A stretch of DNA of 64,000 nt from Virgibacillus chiguensis. GTDB lineage: Bacteria > Bacillota > Bacilli > Bacillales > Amphibacillaceae. The stretch's first letter is position 1, and each line of letters starts with the position of its first letter. The stretch covers positions 23,770-87,769 of the forward strand of contig NZ_FQXD01000008.1 in assembly GCF_900129865.1 (NCBI RefSeq), written 5' to 3'. The notes beneath the pieces are model-generated. The model worked only from the letters and a program-made list of their open reading frames with translations. It was not told the DNA's origin and made no database searches. Shown here in pieces: positions 8,423 through 17,386 of the stretch. The position numbers and the translations under genes were made by a program.

Positions 8423-9391
8423 TTAGAATCGTAAAACTTCTACCTTATATTTTCTGCCACTAGTATTTCCAACAGCGCCCATTTTTTCTTTCATAAGTAA
8501 TCGTTTCATCATATGGGAAGATGGTACTTCTAAATACTCTCGAGCTTGGCGATTCGTTATATACGGTTCTATCAATAAAGCATAATCAGAAAGCGCATGT
8601 CGATGAGCTGTTTTTGACTGTTGATGACAGCTACTGCACCGCCACGTCCCATAATGAAAGTACATTTTGCTTTTCTTACAGTTAAAGCAAAATACACCTC
8701 GAAGAAGCTCATTCTTTGTCAGCGCATACTTCTGCATAACAGCAACCTCTTTTGTTGTATGGGAAGAAATTAGGAGAGAGGATAAACGAAGCAGTTCTTC
8801 TTCAGATAAGCAAGATTGCGTATATGTTTCTTGAAATAGCTCCACCTTTTCAAGTAGCTTTTCTTTTTGAATAATATGTTTTGAAATCGTCGGATCGTTT
8901 GTGAGATTTTTAAGAATGGTCTTGGGGTGAGTATAAATGACTAATTTTTCAAGTGGGACTGGCGGAAGGTTGTATTGTCGCAACCATCGAAGCAATCTCG
9001 TGTGTTGTAAATTTATTTGGTATATTGGATGAGTAAAAGCTTCTTCTTTTTCATTTACAAAGCGAATAGCTTGTCCCATGTCATCAAAAATTACATGATC
9101 TTTAATATTTTTCACTTCTAAAATGAAGAGAAACTTCGTAGAGGCAACGAGAATGTCTATTTGAAAATAGCCGTGTTCATCTTTCAAGCGAATATTATAG
9201 AAGATGAAGAAATTATGGTAGGGTAAAAATTGGAGATAATATTCAAGGGATGCTTCGCCTATATAACCTGCTCGCAATCGTTTCGCTTTACTTGTAATGC
9301 TCTCTTTTAATATGTGATGAGGCGAAATTCTTCGTGCTAATGCTTCCATTTGTAAAAGATAATGTGGAGCTTGCAATGGCTTTATTATCAA
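8423..9391 (-). CDS. NERD-domain protein with C-terminal zinc ribbon
   Basis: 322 residues. The N-terminal half is a NERD (nuclease-related) domain: GYIGEASLEYYLQFLP near residue 45, then QIDILVAS and FILEVKN, giving the E..QID..E-K pattern of PD-(D/E)XK-like nucleases. Near residue 240 a zinc ribbon CFNCKKS...CSSCHQQ follows. The family is thought to process DNA or RNA; the substrate is unknown. Start is TTG at 9391, set by AAAGGAG 7 bases upstream; an upstream ATG at 9523 would read through the direct repeat. The gene lies between two 110-bp direct repeats, suggesting duplication or insertion of a cassette. Confidence 0.78.
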   Translation of the reverse strand: MIIKPLQAPHYLLQMEALARRISPHHILKESITSKAKRLRAGYIGEASLEYYLQFLPYHNFFIFYNIRLKDEHGYFQIDILVASTKFLFILEVKNIKDHVIFDDMGQAIRFVNEKEEAFTHPIYQINLQHTRLLRWLRQYNLPPVPLEKLVIYTHPKTILKNLTNDPTISKHIIQKEKLLEKVELFQETYTQSCLSEEELLRLSSLLISSHTTKEVAVMQKYALTKNELLRGVFCFNCKKSKMYFHYGTWRCSSCHQQSKTAHRHALSDYALLIEPYITNRQAREYLEVPSSHMMKRLLMKEKMGAVGNTSGRKYKVEVLRF

Positions 9392-9484
9392 TCGATCACT
9401 CCTTTTATTTAAGTTACTACTAAAATAACAGATTCGATAACATACTTCAAAAACCTGCAAGAAGTTTAAATTTATTACGCTTAG

Positions 9485-9594
9485 ATTGTGAACTTCAGCG
9501 AAAAAGTGGTGAACTTCAAACAATTTTCTTGTGAACTCCAGCGACTTCCATATAAATTCAAGCGATTTCCTTATGAACTTCAGCGAATTTACAG
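9485..9594. repeat. 110-bp direct repeat, right copy
   Basis: Partner of 8293-8402, in the same orientation. It ends one base before the ypsA stop codon (9595), and its left end is about 90 bp upstream of the NERD gene start. Units read GTGAACTTCAGCGA and GTGAACTCCAGCGA. Confidence 0.85.
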
Positions 9595-10149
9595 TTACAT
9601 CCAGTAATCAGGATTAGCCATCCTAATTTCTTCAACAACATCGTCTAAATCCGCCGGTGTAATCGTATAAATGAAATGATCTGGTAAAGATTGTTTAGCT
9701 ATTTCATAAAAGAAGCGTATACTTCCTGGATACTCCTGATCCATAAGTAATAAGCAGGCATCGCTTTTATCCGCTAGCCATAAGTTTTTTGCTTTAAACT
9801 GATAGGCTCCTCGATAATCGCCTTGATATAAGGGTTTATAAAAATTAGCTGCTGCAACGATGGATTGGTACTTCTCTTGCAATGGCTCCGGCCAGCGACT
9901 GTCCTGATTTTCAAACGGTGGAAATATTCCTAATTGAACATCATAATTATCTTGCAAATCCAATATCACCTCTGCAGTCCACATTTCCACACCCATTTGC
10001 CCAGATAGGATTACCCATTCCAAGCCCTCCTCGATCATCGGTATTAATCGCTTTTTTATTGCGGTCTTTACATATGTAATCCGTTCATCATCCTCTTTAA
10101 ATATATTGATTTCCATTGGTTTATATCCTGTTACGGTTAAAATTTTCAT
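9595..10149 (-). CDS. ypsA: YpsA family SLOG-fold protein
   Basis: 184 residues, full length for YpsA (DUF1273, a SLOG Rossmann-like nucleotide-binding fold). Motifs: VTGYKPMEINIFKEDDER at the N-terminus, WVILSGQMGVEMWTAEVIL as the glycine-rich loop, then IFPPFENQDSRWPEPLQEKY and a C-terminal LLLMDQEYPGS. In B. subtilis and S. aureus YpsA is linked to cell-division control; the ligand is unknown. AGGAG lies 8 bases before the ATG. Often found near gpsB and recombination genes; here it stands alone beside the repeat-flanked NERD gene. Confidence 0.88.
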   Translation of the reverse strand: MKILTVTGYKPMEINIFKEDDERITYVKTAIKKRLIPMIEEGLEWVILSGQMGVEMWTAEVILDLQDNYDVQLGIFPPFENQDSRWPEPLQEKYQSIVAAANFYKPLYQGDYRGAYQFKAKNLWLADKSDACLLLMDQEYPGSIRFFYEIAKQSLPDHFIYTITPADLDDVVEEIRMANPDYWM

Positions 10150-10300
10150 TTTATACGCTCCTACTCATTGGGTCTTTATTCCACTAAAGAATAGCCTTAT
10201 ACGATGACATCAAATTAGTGAAGGTACTAACAATAACATAACACACTTCTGCTTGGGATAATAAAGAGCTGACATATACTATGCCAGCCCTCATTCTAAG

Positions 10301-10666
10301 TTAACACCATTTATGTGGTGGTTGGCAATGTTTTGGCTTATGACAGCCGTGACCCATTCCTGGTCCCATTCCTGGTGCCATTGCTCCTCCTACTTGACCA
10401 TTTCCCATTCCTGGTGCCATTGCTCCTCCTACTTGAGATGGTACATTAAAAGATCCACCATATACATCTACACAGCTATTTGTATTTTGTACAGAAGTAG
10501 AATGAGGAAATACATGCTTATTAATTGTCGTATGATGATTTTGCACCGTCGTATGCGAAGGGTGAATATGCTCTACAACATTTTCACTACATTGTTTTAC
10601 ACAATCATATTTTGTTGGATGAACGACCTGCTTTGGGGGACAACACTTCCCATGATGATTCCACAT
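10301..10666 (-). CDS. CotD-like spore coat protein
   Basis: 121 residues, rich in His, Cys, Pro and Met. The segment HPSHTTVQNHHTTINKHVFP is the family-typical His-rich core of CotD (inner coat, made in the mother cell late in sporulation). The C-terminal half contains two exact copies of QVGGAMAPGMG and ends in CHKPKHCQPPHKWC, likely for cross-linking. AAAGGAG precedes the ATG. A sigma-K-like promoter lies 35-60 bp upstream. The exact orthologue is uncertain, so no symbol is given. Confidence 0.8.
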   Translation of the reverse strand: MWNHHGKCCPPKQVVHPTKYDCVKQCSENVVEHIHPSHTTVQNHHTTINKHVFPHSTSVQNTNSCVDVYGGSFNVPSQVGGAMAPGMGNGQVGGAMAPGMGPGMGHGCHKPKHCQPPHKWC

Positions 10667-10700
10667 GAAAAATTCTCCTTTCCTGTTATAGGTTCACTAA

Positions 10701-10728
10701 TAACCTATGGCAAGTATCACCCTTTTGT
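10701..10728 (-). promoter_or_regulatory. Candidate sigma-K promoter of the coat gene
   Basis: On the minus strand CATAGGTTA (10701-10709) fits the sigma-K -10 consensus CATANNNTA, and an AC at 10727-10728 lies 17 bases upstream, where the short sigma-K -35 element belongs. Transcription would start near 10694, about 28 bases before the coding region. It agrees with the expected mother-cell expression of a coat gene. Confidence 0.55.
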
Positions 10729-10909
10729 ATAAGTCAATCACCTAAAAAGCTAAAATATGTTGTAAAAAAAGACTAGTCCTGTTTGTTTTCATTTACATCA
10801 ACAACATAAATGTAGTAAAAACCAAAGCTAATTACTGTAAACCATAATATATATTTCCCTATAGCGTCATATAGTGAGTCGAGCAAAATATAAATAAAAA
10901 TCCCCTATT

Positions 10910-11443
10910 TTATGCTATAATATGATTTTGTTTCCCATATTGAATTAACGCTTCAAAGGGGTCCCCTTCTAGCCCTAGTAGTTTACAAAAAGCTGCCTCT
11001 GTATTCACCCCTGATTGTTTGAAGTGAATCACTTTCTGTTTCCATTCAGGATACTTTAACAATATTTTTTCTTCAATAATCATGTGCAAGTAGGCGTATT
11101 GCTCATTGACTGGCTGATTTTGCGCAAAAAGTTCAAAAGAGAATGATTGATAAATAAAGTTCACTTTCAACACTTCCCGTTCGCGAATATTTTTACGTTT
11201 TGATGTAAATGATTCATGGTGCGAATATAACCGCTTGATCTTCTGTTCCAAACACCGCAAATCTTTAGAATGTAAAATGATATCTAAATCTGACTTAGAA
11301 GTGTGAATCCCTAACGGAAATGTACCGCATAAAATCGGATTATATGCTTTTAAATCATGCAATACATTTAAATGCATGATTACTTCATACGCTTGCTTTT
11401 GCTGTTTATCGCCAGTTAGAAGCCTTTCATAAACGTTTAGCAT
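10910..11443 (-). CDS. DUF4269 nucleotidyltransferase-like protein
   Basis: 177 residues. The segment LCGTFPLGIHTSKSDLDIIL is a minimal nucleotidyltransferase motif (G-S/T-x3-G...S-D-L-D), which fits DUF4269. VNFIYQSFSFELFAQNQPVN and MIIEEKILLKYP follow. Substrate unknown. The start is the second of two tandem ATGs, 7 bases after GAGG; the first is at 11446. The 5' end overlaps the upstream GNAT gene by about 17 bases, so the two are translationally coupled. Confidence 0.75.
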   Translation of the reverse strand: MLNVYERLLTGDKQQKQAYEVIMHLNVLHDLKAYNPILCGTFPLGIHTSKSDLDIILHSKDLRCLEQKIKRLYSHHESFTSKRKNIREREVLKVNFIYQSFSFELFAQNQPVNEQYAYLHMIIEEKILLKYPEWKQKVIHFKQSGVNTEAAFCKLLGLEGDPFEALIQYGKQNHIIA

Positions 11444-12026
11444 CATCTAACCTCTTTTCCAAACCGGTGCATGTATGCACTCGCTCAAATGTTTGCCGAA
11501 TAGATTCCTCGTTCTCCCCATTGTAATGAGCCCAAGTTTGAACAGGACGAAGCGCTTTAATCTCACTTTTTACATGTTGCATTTCACTTTTACCTTCCAT
11601 AAAAACATGCAAATAAGCATAAACGGGGCGGAAATCATTTTTCTTATACCAGTCTACAACCCAGTTATCGTCTCTTGTCCATGCTTCCAAATAGGTCAAA
11701 CCTTTTTCAATGGCAAGGTTTTCGACTCGGTGTAATAAATGCTGTCCAATTTGAAGCCGCTGATAATCAGGGTGTACAGCAAGATGCCAAATCATGCCTC
11801 CAAGCCCCCGTTCACCTGTACATACCTGATTCTTTTCCGTCTCATATTCTACATCGATCAGCCCAACTACTTTACTTTGATGGATAGCCACCAATTCAAT
11901 AGACGGGTGCTTATAGTTTTCTTTTTCTTGTAAGACATTATCATAGTAAGCTGTTGATAGAAAAGCCAATACCCTACATTGTAACCACCCTTTTTCATAC
12001 TTAGGATGATAGGCTTTAATCTCCAA
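11427..12026 (-). CDS. GNAT family N-acetyltransferase
   Basis: 199 residues. WHLAVHPDYQRLQIGQHLLH is the acetyl-CoA loop (Q-x-x-x-I-G), followed by LTYLEAWTRDDNWVVDWYKK. This matches a group of Bacillus acetyltransferases with a C-terminal tail of about 50 residues. Start is TTG behind GGAGGAG. Overlap with the DUF4269 gene downstream suggests a two-gene unit; an acetyltransferase paired with a nucleotidyltransferase suggests modification of a small molecule, but this is inference. Confidence 0.78.
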   Translation of the reverse strand: MEIKAYHPKYEKGWLQCRVLAFLSTAYYDNVLQEKENYKHPSIELVAIHQSKVVGLIDVEYETEKNQVCTGERGLGGMIWHLAVHPDYQRLQIGQHLLHRVENLAIEKGLTYLEAWTRDDNWVVDWYKKNDFRPVYAYLHVFMEGKSEMQHVKSEIKALRPVQTWAHYNGENEESIRQTFERVHTCTGLEKRLDDAKRL

Positions 12027-12043
12027 ATAATCTCCTCCAATAT

Positions 12044-12436
12044 CTATTTCTGGTTGTTTCTCTGCGCTTTCAATAAATCCCTTATTTCCTTTAATAATTC
12101 TTCTTGGGCGTTCACTTCTAGTACTTCCTCTACAGGATCTTCTTCTCTTTTACGTTTAAATTTCATTAATAACCGAATAAATAGAAATATAGAACCTGCA
12201 ACAATAAAGAAATCAACAATGGATTGGATGAACAACCCATAATTAATAGTCGCACTTTTATAGGTGATTGATAAATTGCTAAAATCGATGCCATTCATAA
12301 TAATGCCGATAATTGGTGTAATCATATTTTCTACTAAGGAAGTTACAATGGCGCTAAATGCTGCTCCAATTACAACGGCTACAGCTAAATCAACCACATT
12401 TCCTTTAAACGCAAATTCTTTAAAATCTTTCCACAT
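12044..12436 (-). CDS. mscL: Large-conductance mechanosensitive channel MscL
   Basis: 130 residues. MscL forms a homopentameric emergency-release channel opened by membrane tension on osmotic downshock. The N-terminal MWKDFKEFAFKGNVVDLAVA, with GAAFSAIVTSLVENMITPII (TM1) after it, and the loop to TM2 IQSIVDFFIVAGSIFLFIRL are textbook. The C-terminal helix (QEELLKEIRDLLKAQR) is the usual bundle. GGAGAGGG precedes the ATG. It follows the preceding unit's genomic order without visible regulatory links. Confidence 0.95.
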   Translation of the reverse strand: MWKDFKEFAFKGNVVDLAVAVVIGAAFSAIVTSLVENMITPIIGIIMNGIDFSNLSITYKSATINYGLFIQSIVDFFIVAGSIFLFIRLLMKFKRKREEDPVEEVLEVNAQEELLKEIRDLLKAQRNNQK

Positions 12437-12479
12437 AACGAAGCACCCTCTCCTGCCAATTTATACGTTTAATCATAGC

Positions 12480-12980
12480 AAAAAGTAATTAAAAAGTATA
12501 ACTGTTAAGAAAGAACAACTGTCATGTAGACCCTAGCAAACAATTTCTTTTACTAGTGGATTTTTGGTAATACTTTTGGTAGCTGCTAGCCCCATAAAAT
12601 CATAGGACTGCTGGGCAATGGAGGACATTACAAAAAGACTGATTATTGGTAATGACATGTTTTTACATGGAGATAGCTTATTCCGCAAAACATGCCATAT
12701 TACTGTATTATGTTTTACAGGCGTATCATAGATGCAAATACTATGACTCAAAATCTAAAGGGAATTTACTTTACATACCTTATACGCTCAAAAGAGTCTA
12801 TATCCAAAAAGAAATCAAACAAATTTTTTTTACTATATAATAGATATTGCATAAAAAGAATTAGTTCATCTAGAGTAGGGGGAATCCTATAAAAAGCAAT
12901 AGTTGTTTATTGTCATTATTCATCAAAAACTGGCCCCATATATATCATAAATGATAACTTGAGAATATAACCATTATAAA
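12480..12980. other. 500-bp gap without a convincing gene
   Basis: Very AT-rich between mscL and the first MazG-like gene. Short frames exist on both strands (for example 12533-12751 on the minus strand, ending in AATKSITKNPLVKEIVC), but none has a convincing ribosome binding site or family signature. It may hold gene debris. Nothing else seen. Confidence 0.5.
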
Positions 12981-13001
12981 AGTTGGAGGTATTATACGTC
13001 T

Positions 13002-13292
13002 ATGGAGCAATTATTGAGGCAGATCAAGCTACTAAGTGAAAAAGAACCAAAAACATTGGAGCAAATGGTACTAAAATTAACAGAAGAGGTTGGAGAAACA
13101 TCACAAGCAATATTATCTTACTTAAAAGCAAATGGAAGTGAATATAAACAATTAGGTATTCATGAAGTAAAAGAAGAATGTGTAGATGTCATTCTTGTAA
13201 CTTTAGCCTTATTCTATAAAGTCGCTGAAAATGAAAATGAGTTACAAGAATTAATAATAACAAAAATGGACAAATGGCAGCGTAAAATGTAA
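13002..13292 (+). CDS. MazG-like nucleotide pyrophosphohydrolase, short form
   Basis: 96 residues, one all-alpha NTP-PPase (MazG/dUTPase-2 like) domain. Metal-binding motifs are visible: KLTEEVGE (E-E-x-x-E) and EECVDVILVTLALFYKV (E-x-x-D). These enzymes split nucleoside triphosphates or modified nucleotides to monophosphate and pyrophosphate. GGAGG is 12 bases from the ATG, a little far. A second, more typical MazG gene follows 245 bp later on the same strand; the two share only the motif pattern. Confidence 0.75.
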   Translation: MEQLLRQIKLLSEKEPKTLEQMVLKLTEEVGETSQAILSYLKANGSEYKQLGIHEVKEECVDVILVTLALFYKVAENENELQELIITKMDKWQRKM

Positions 13293-13537
13293 AAGAGCAG
13301 AGCAATTTATTATTTACTAAGTGCTTTAGTAAAATAACTTAAGGGGCTATTTTTACTGCTTTTTTGCATTTTCCAATATTCATTAAATAGGTTTTTAATG
13401 GAGTAAGGTGTTCCATAAAAAACCTATACGGCTAACTTTTTCCCTTTATACCTCTCCCCATTCATCGCTAAATAAAATTATATAATACTTTCATTTTTTG
13501 TTAAACTGTTAGTAGTAAAATTGGAGGTTAGAGGAGA

Positions 13538-13906
13538 ATGAATGTTATTGAATTTCAACAATGGGTAAAGGAATATTATGAAAGTAGGGGCTGGTCCGAA
13601 TTAGACATTTTTATTCGTATCGGTTTTTTAGCAGAGGAAACGGGTGAAGTTGCACGTGCTGTAAGAGCCCTTGAGATAGGAAGGGATAGACCTGATGAAA
13701 TGAAGGAAACTTATGAGAAAAATAAACAAGCGTTAACTGAAGAATTAGGGGATGTGTTGGGTAATTTAATCGTGATTGCAAATAAGTATAATATCCCGCT
13801 AGAAGATGTGTTTCAGTCACATAAGAAGAAACTCTCCGATCGTTATTTTAATGATGAAGCAAATAAAAGCTTTAACAATCAGTGGGATGAAAAAACCTCC
13901 CACTGA
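13538..13906 (+). CDS. MazG-like nucleotide pyrophosphohydrolase (YpjD-like)
   Basis: 122 residues. The motif FLAEETGEVARAVRALEIGR gives E-E-x-x-E and EELGDVLGNLIVIANKYNI gives E-x-x-D, the metal site of the MazG fold. Length and sequence fit YpjD/RS21-C6-type house-cleaning pyrophosphatases. GGAGGTTAGAGGAG precedes the ATG. The last codons form part of a perfect terminator stem, so transcription ends right at the stop codon. Confidence 0.82.
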   Translation: MNVIEFQQWVKEYYESRGWSELDIFIRIGFLAEETGEVARAVRALEIGRDRPDEMKETYEKNKQALTEELGDVLGNLIVIANKYNIPLEDVFQSHKKKLSDRYFNDEANKSFNNQWDEKTSH

Positions 13907-13915
13907 TTCAATTTT
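13877..13915 (+). terminator. Terminator overlapping the end of the second MazG-like gene
   Basis: AATCAGTGGGA (13877-13887) pairs perfectly with TCCCACTGATT (13898-13908), followed by CAATTTTT. The left arm is inside the coding sequence. An A-rich loop separates the arms. Confidence 0.8.
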
Positions 13916-13920
13916 TCACT

Positions 13921-14073
13921 TTATAACCCATGATGTGGATTATGCTTCTGACTTGAATGATTTGCCTTTTTCACCTTTTTAGAGCCAGCTAACGGTTCTC
14001 CATAAGGTTGCCTGGGGCTTTCAGGTAAGTCAGGGTGTGATTGCTGTTTTGGACCTTTTGGTTTACCTCCCAT
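13921..14073 (-). CDS. sspP: Small acid-soluble spore protein P (SspP/CotL)
   Basis: 50 residues from the ATG set by AGGAGG 7 bases upstream. The C-terminal pattern EPLAGSKKVKKANHSSQKHN is the SASP-P signature (GSKKVK..NH..QKHNP.H). The N-terminal KPKGPKQQSHPDLPESPRQP is Pro/Lys rich as expected. This small spore protein is made in the developing forespore or associated with the coat (also called CotL). It indicates an endospore former. Convergent with the MazG gene, whose terminator lies between. Confidence 0.85.
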   Translation of the reverse strand: MGGKPKGPKQQSHPDLPESPRQPYGEPLAGSKKVKKANHSSQKHNPHHGL

Positions 14074-14176
14074 GGAAATCCCTCCTCTTTTCGTTACAAT
14101 TAGCATTTGTAGGAAGCGCCCAGTTTATTCCTGATAAATACGCATAAAAATTTATCTAGGATAATAAGAAGCTGAG

Positions 14177-14692
14177 CTACCTTTCCCATTCTTCTCTCAG
14201 AATAGCATACGCATATTCATCCCACCATTCGTCTTCATGAGGAATGCATTTTTTAAAGTAGCCTTCTCTCCTCATACCAATCTTTTCCATGACACGATAT
14301 GAAGGAACATTCTCTGGCTGGCAAGTGGCTACCACCCTATGTAACTGTAGCTCTTCAAATCCATATTTTAGCATTGCAAATGCAGCCTCTGATGCGTAAC
14401 CTTTATTATGATATTTGGGATTAAATACCCACCCTATCTCATAAGTGTGGTTGCCGAAATATTCGAAAAATTTAACGTGGCCGATTAAAGTGTTTGTATT
14501 AACTAATATTACTGGGAATTTTTTGGCTGATTTACCCATGTTCTGTTTCATACAATTCTGTGTTTCCTCTTTTGATAGCAATCCTTCCGGCATATATTTC
14601 ATAACAGAGCTTTGGGACGTATAGTGGTACACTTCTTGCCAATCACCCCATTCAAAATTACGTATCAACAATCTTTCTGTTCTTATTTTCAT
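14177..14692 (-). CDS. GNAT acetyltransferase, RimJ/RimL type
   Basis: 171 residues. The N-terminus MKIRTERLLIRNFEWGDW and the sequence YEIGWVFNPKYHNKGYASEA followed by LQLHRVVATCQPENVPSYRV are typical of RimJ/RimL-like acetyltransferases that act on protein N-termini or small amines. The last motif MEKIGMRREGYFKK is complete. GGGAGAA stands before the ATG. Substrate unknown. Confidence 0.85.
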   Translation of the reverse strand: MKIRTERLLIRNFEWGDWQEVYHYTSQSSVMKYMPEGLLSKEETQNCMKQNMGKSAKKFPVILVNTNTLIGHVKFFEYFGNHTYEIGWVFNPKYHNKGYASEAAFAMLKYGFEELQLHRVVATCQPENVPSYRVMEKIGMRREGYFKKCIPHEDEWWDEYAYAILREEWER

Positions 14693-14812
14693 ACAAATTC
14701 TCCCTAAAATTATTTATTGACATGAACGCAAAAAATAGAATTTTTTTGCATTCAGATGTTCCCCTTCATATGCATCATCCTAACTAACATACACTTTATA
14801 AGAAGCTTTTCT

Positions 14813-14862
14813 AAATAAAAAAGATATATGCCCATGTGGAGCATAATATCTTTTTTTATTTA
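14813..14862 (-). terminator. Terminator of ppaC
   Basis: AAATAAAAAAGATAT and ATATCTTTTTTTATTT flank a small ATGC-loop-GCAT stem. Read on the minus strand it lies 40 bases after the ppaC stop and ends in a long T-tract; because it is symmetrical it could also act on the other strand. Confidence 0.7.
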
Positions 14863-14902
14863 GTCTATTTGCGTATATTCCTTTTCCCTTATGCATTCTT
14901 AT

Positions 14903-15832
14903 TTATTTCTCATAGGCATTTGTTAATGCTGTTACGATTTGCTTTTTACGTGAGACAACTCCTTTTAACAACGCACGGCTACGCTTGTCAAGGTCAACCT
15001 TAAATGCATTTTCTACTTTCGCTTTCCCACTACCAACAGCAAGTACTTCTGAATCATTGTTCAAGATATCCGTAACAACGAATAAAAATAAATCAAGATT
15101 TTTTTCTTTAATGATATTGGAAATTTCCGCTTCAATTTCTGCTTGCATTGCATAGATTTGTTCTGTATCAACAGCATTTACTTGGGCAATTTCTACTTTT
15201 GCACCACCCATAGAAAATTCTTTTGCATCCATGGTTATTAATTCGGAAATAGACTTATCTCCTAAATCTGCACCTGCTTTTAGCATATCAAGACCATACG
15301 TATGCACATCTACTTCAGCAATTTTTGCTAATTCATAAGCCGCATCGATATCTTCTTGTGTACACGTTGGAGATTTCAACAGTAAAGAATCAGAAATAAT
15401 AGCTGATAGTAATAAACCAGCAATTTGCTTTGGAACAGCAACCGCATTTTCTTTATACATCTTATTTAAAATAGTAGCTGTACATCCAACAGGCTCAGCA
15501 CGGAAATATAACGGTTCACTTGTTTCGAAATTGGAAATTCGATGGTGGTCAACCACTTCCGTAATACGAGCATCTTTAATATTCGCTACACTTTGTTGAA
15601 ATTCATTATGGTCAACGAGAATTACATTCGTTCCTGGCTCTACTTCCTCTATTAGCGCAGGTGCTTTTGCTGCAAAATAATCAAGTGCATATTGCGTTTC
15701 TTTACTAACTGCACCTAATCTAGCAGACTCCACATCCATTCCTAATTGCTGTTTTAAATTCGCATATCCGATTGCAGAACAAATTGCATCTGTATCTGGG
15801 TTTTTATGTCCAAAAATTATCGTCTTTGCCAT
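14903..15832 (-). CDS. ppaC: Manganese-dependent inorganic pyrophosphatase (family II)
   Basis: 309 residues, the exact length of B. subtilis PpaC. It hydrolyses pyrophosphate to phosphate in the cytosol and drives biosynthesis forward. The DHH-family metal ligands His9, Asp13 and Asp15 ([11 protein letters not shown]) and the VVDHHRI motif are in place. The C-terminal [10 protein letters not shown] carries the Arg/Lys that binds substrate. Start is ATG with AGAAGGAG 9 bases upstream; a TTG just before it is less likely. A terminator follows. Confidence 0.95.
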   Translation of the reverse strand: MAKTIIFGHKNPDTDAICSAIGYANLKQQLGMDVESARLGAVSKETQYALDYFAAKAPALIEEVEPGTNVILVDHNEFQQSVANIKDARITEVVDHHRISNFETSEPLYFRAEPVGCTATILNKMYKENAVAVPKQIAGLLLSAIISDSLLLKSPTCTQEDIDAAYELAKIAEVDVHTYGLDMLKAGADLGDKSISELITMDAKEFSMGGAKVEIAQVNAVDTEQIYAMQAEIEAEISNIIKEKNLDLFLFVVTDILNNDSEVLAVGSGKAKVENAFKVDLDKRSRALLKGVVSRKKQIVTALTNAYEK

Positions 15833-16027
15833 CAATCATTTCTCCTTCTAATAAGCTTTTACCACTATTAGCTTATCAAAATTCATTTAGCTTGAATAGC
15901 AATTTAACAAAAATTCATTAGAATAGTCGTAAAGAATAGCCATGGATTTACTTTTTTCACACTTATTTTTATGATGGTATAGAATATTATTTTTAGATAC
16001 AGTATGAAAACGAAAGGAATATCTTTA

Positions 16028-17164
16028 ATGAAAAAAAAAGCAATTATCATTGGCAGTGGCATTGTTGGTGCTTCTGCTGCTTATTACCTTACCAAAAGCA
16101 ATTGGGATGTCACCATTGTTGATAGTAAAGAAAAAGGACAAGCGACAGACGCAGCAGCAGGGATCGTTTGCCCGTGGCTGTCCCAACGAAGAAATAAGGC
16201 ATGGTATGAATTGGTCAAAGCAGGTGCTAGAATGTACCCAAACTTAGTGAAATCGCTTGCTAAGGATGGAGAAAATGAAACTGGGTATCAACAAGTTGGG
16301 GCATTACATTTACATCGAGATGAGCAAAAATTAATCGCAATGAAAGAACGAGCAGACAAACGAAAAGCAGATGCACCCGAAATTGGCAATATAGAGCTAT
16401 TATCTCCCGAACAAACGAAAGCACAGTTTCCTCTATTAGACGACAGCTACCGTTCTGTATATGTTAGTGGAGCAGCACGTGTTGACGGAAGAAAGCTCCG
16501 TGATGCACTTCTTCGAGGAGCACAAAAGCACAGCGCAAAGCTAATCAAAGGAGAAGCAACCTTACAAAACATTGGACAAAGTATTACAGGAGTTACTCTA
16601 CAGAATGGAGAAGAGATAAAAGCAGATATCGTTATTGCTGCAACAGGTGCTTGGATGCGTGAATTACTTTCTCCTTTAGGAGTTTCTTTTCAAGTTGAAG
16701 CGCAACGAGCACAAATTTTACACGTACAACTTGCAAACCAAAATGTAGACTTGTCTACTGCACCCGTTGTAAAGCCACCCAATAACCAATATATGCTCAC
16801 CTTTCCAAACAATCGAATTGTCCTCGGTGCAACATATGAAAATAATGTTGGTTACGATTGGCGGGTAACTGTCGGTGGAATGCATGAAATAATTACAAAA
16901 GCGATGGAATTCGCACCACACGTAAAGGATGCGTCAATTGTAGAAGCACGCGTTGGCTTTCGTCCTGTAACGCCAGGACATCTACCAGTTGTTGGGGCTC
17001 TCGCTGGTTTTCAAGGATTGCTCTTAGCAAATGGACTTGGATCAACAGGTCTGACGATGGGACCATTTATCGGATCTCAACTAGCATGTTTAGCAATGAA
17101 TACACAACCAGAGATTGACTTATCTCCTTATGATGTACGAAACGCTATGAGAAACCTGCCTTAA
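16028..17164 (+). CDS. FAD-dependent oxidoreductase (DAO family)
   Basis: 378 residues from the ATG with AAAGGA 9 bases upstream. The FAD-binding GSGIVGASAAYYL begins at residue 9 and the acidic end of strand 2 is TIVDSK. ARVDGRKLRDALLRGAQKH and IVIAATGAWMRELLSPLG lie mid-protein. The C-terminal RVGFRPVTPGHLPVVGAL, followed by NGLGSTGLTMGP, is the D-amino acid oxidase/glycine oxidase/DadA signature. It probably oxidises a D-amino acid or glycine-like amine; the substrate cannot be decided. Monocistronic, no thiamine genes near, so not clearly ThiO. Confidence 0.85.
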   Translation: MKKKAIIIGSGIVGASAAYYLTKSNWDVTIVDSKEKGQATDAAAGIVCPWLSQRRNKAWYELVKAGARMYPNLVKSLAKDGENETGYQQVGALHLHRDEQKLIAMKERADKRKADAPEIGNIELLSPEQTKAQFPLLDDSYRSVYVSGAARVDGRKLRDALLRGAQKHSAKLIKGEATLQNIGQSITGVTLQNGEEIKADIVIAATGAWMRELLSPLGVSFQVEAQRAQILHVQLANQNVDLSTAPVVKPPNNQYMLTFPNNRIVLGATYENNVGYDWRVTVGGMHEIITKAMEFAPHVKDASIVEARVGFRPVTPGHLPVVGALAGFQGLLLANGLGSTGLTMGPFIGSQLACLAMNTQPEIDLSPYDVRNAMRNLP

Positions 17165-17319
17165 TATACATTGGGAAAATCATGGCAACATTTTTACACA
17201 TTTTTTGTAAAATAGGTAATATCAATGAATGAGGTTTTCTTTCATCCCCACTCATTGTTTAGAATTCCAAAAGTAGGACCTTAATGCATTTGAACGAATC
17301 GAGTTTTTAGGAATAAAAT

Positions 17320-17363
17320 AGGTCGGATGAAATCAAAGATAATCTATTGATCCCATCCGACCT
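17320..17363 (-). terminator. Terminator of the universal stress protein gene
   Basis: AGGTCGGATG (17320-17329) and CATCCGACCT (17354-17363) are perfect 10-bp arms. On the minus strand the hairpin follows the stop at 17387 and is followed by ATTTTATTCC. No competing gene ends from the left nearer than 17164. Confidence 0.65.
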
Positions 17364-17386
17364 TACTTAAAATTCTAGCAACTCGT

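Noticed and set aside
10313..10732. 139-codon plus-strand frame opposite the coat gene
   Set aside because: Shadow of the repetitive CotD-like gene; its Ser-His-Ser-Trp runs arise from the coat repeat.
12533..12751. 72-codon minus-strand frame
   Set aside because: No ribosome site and no recognisable motif; kept only as part of a gene-free gap.
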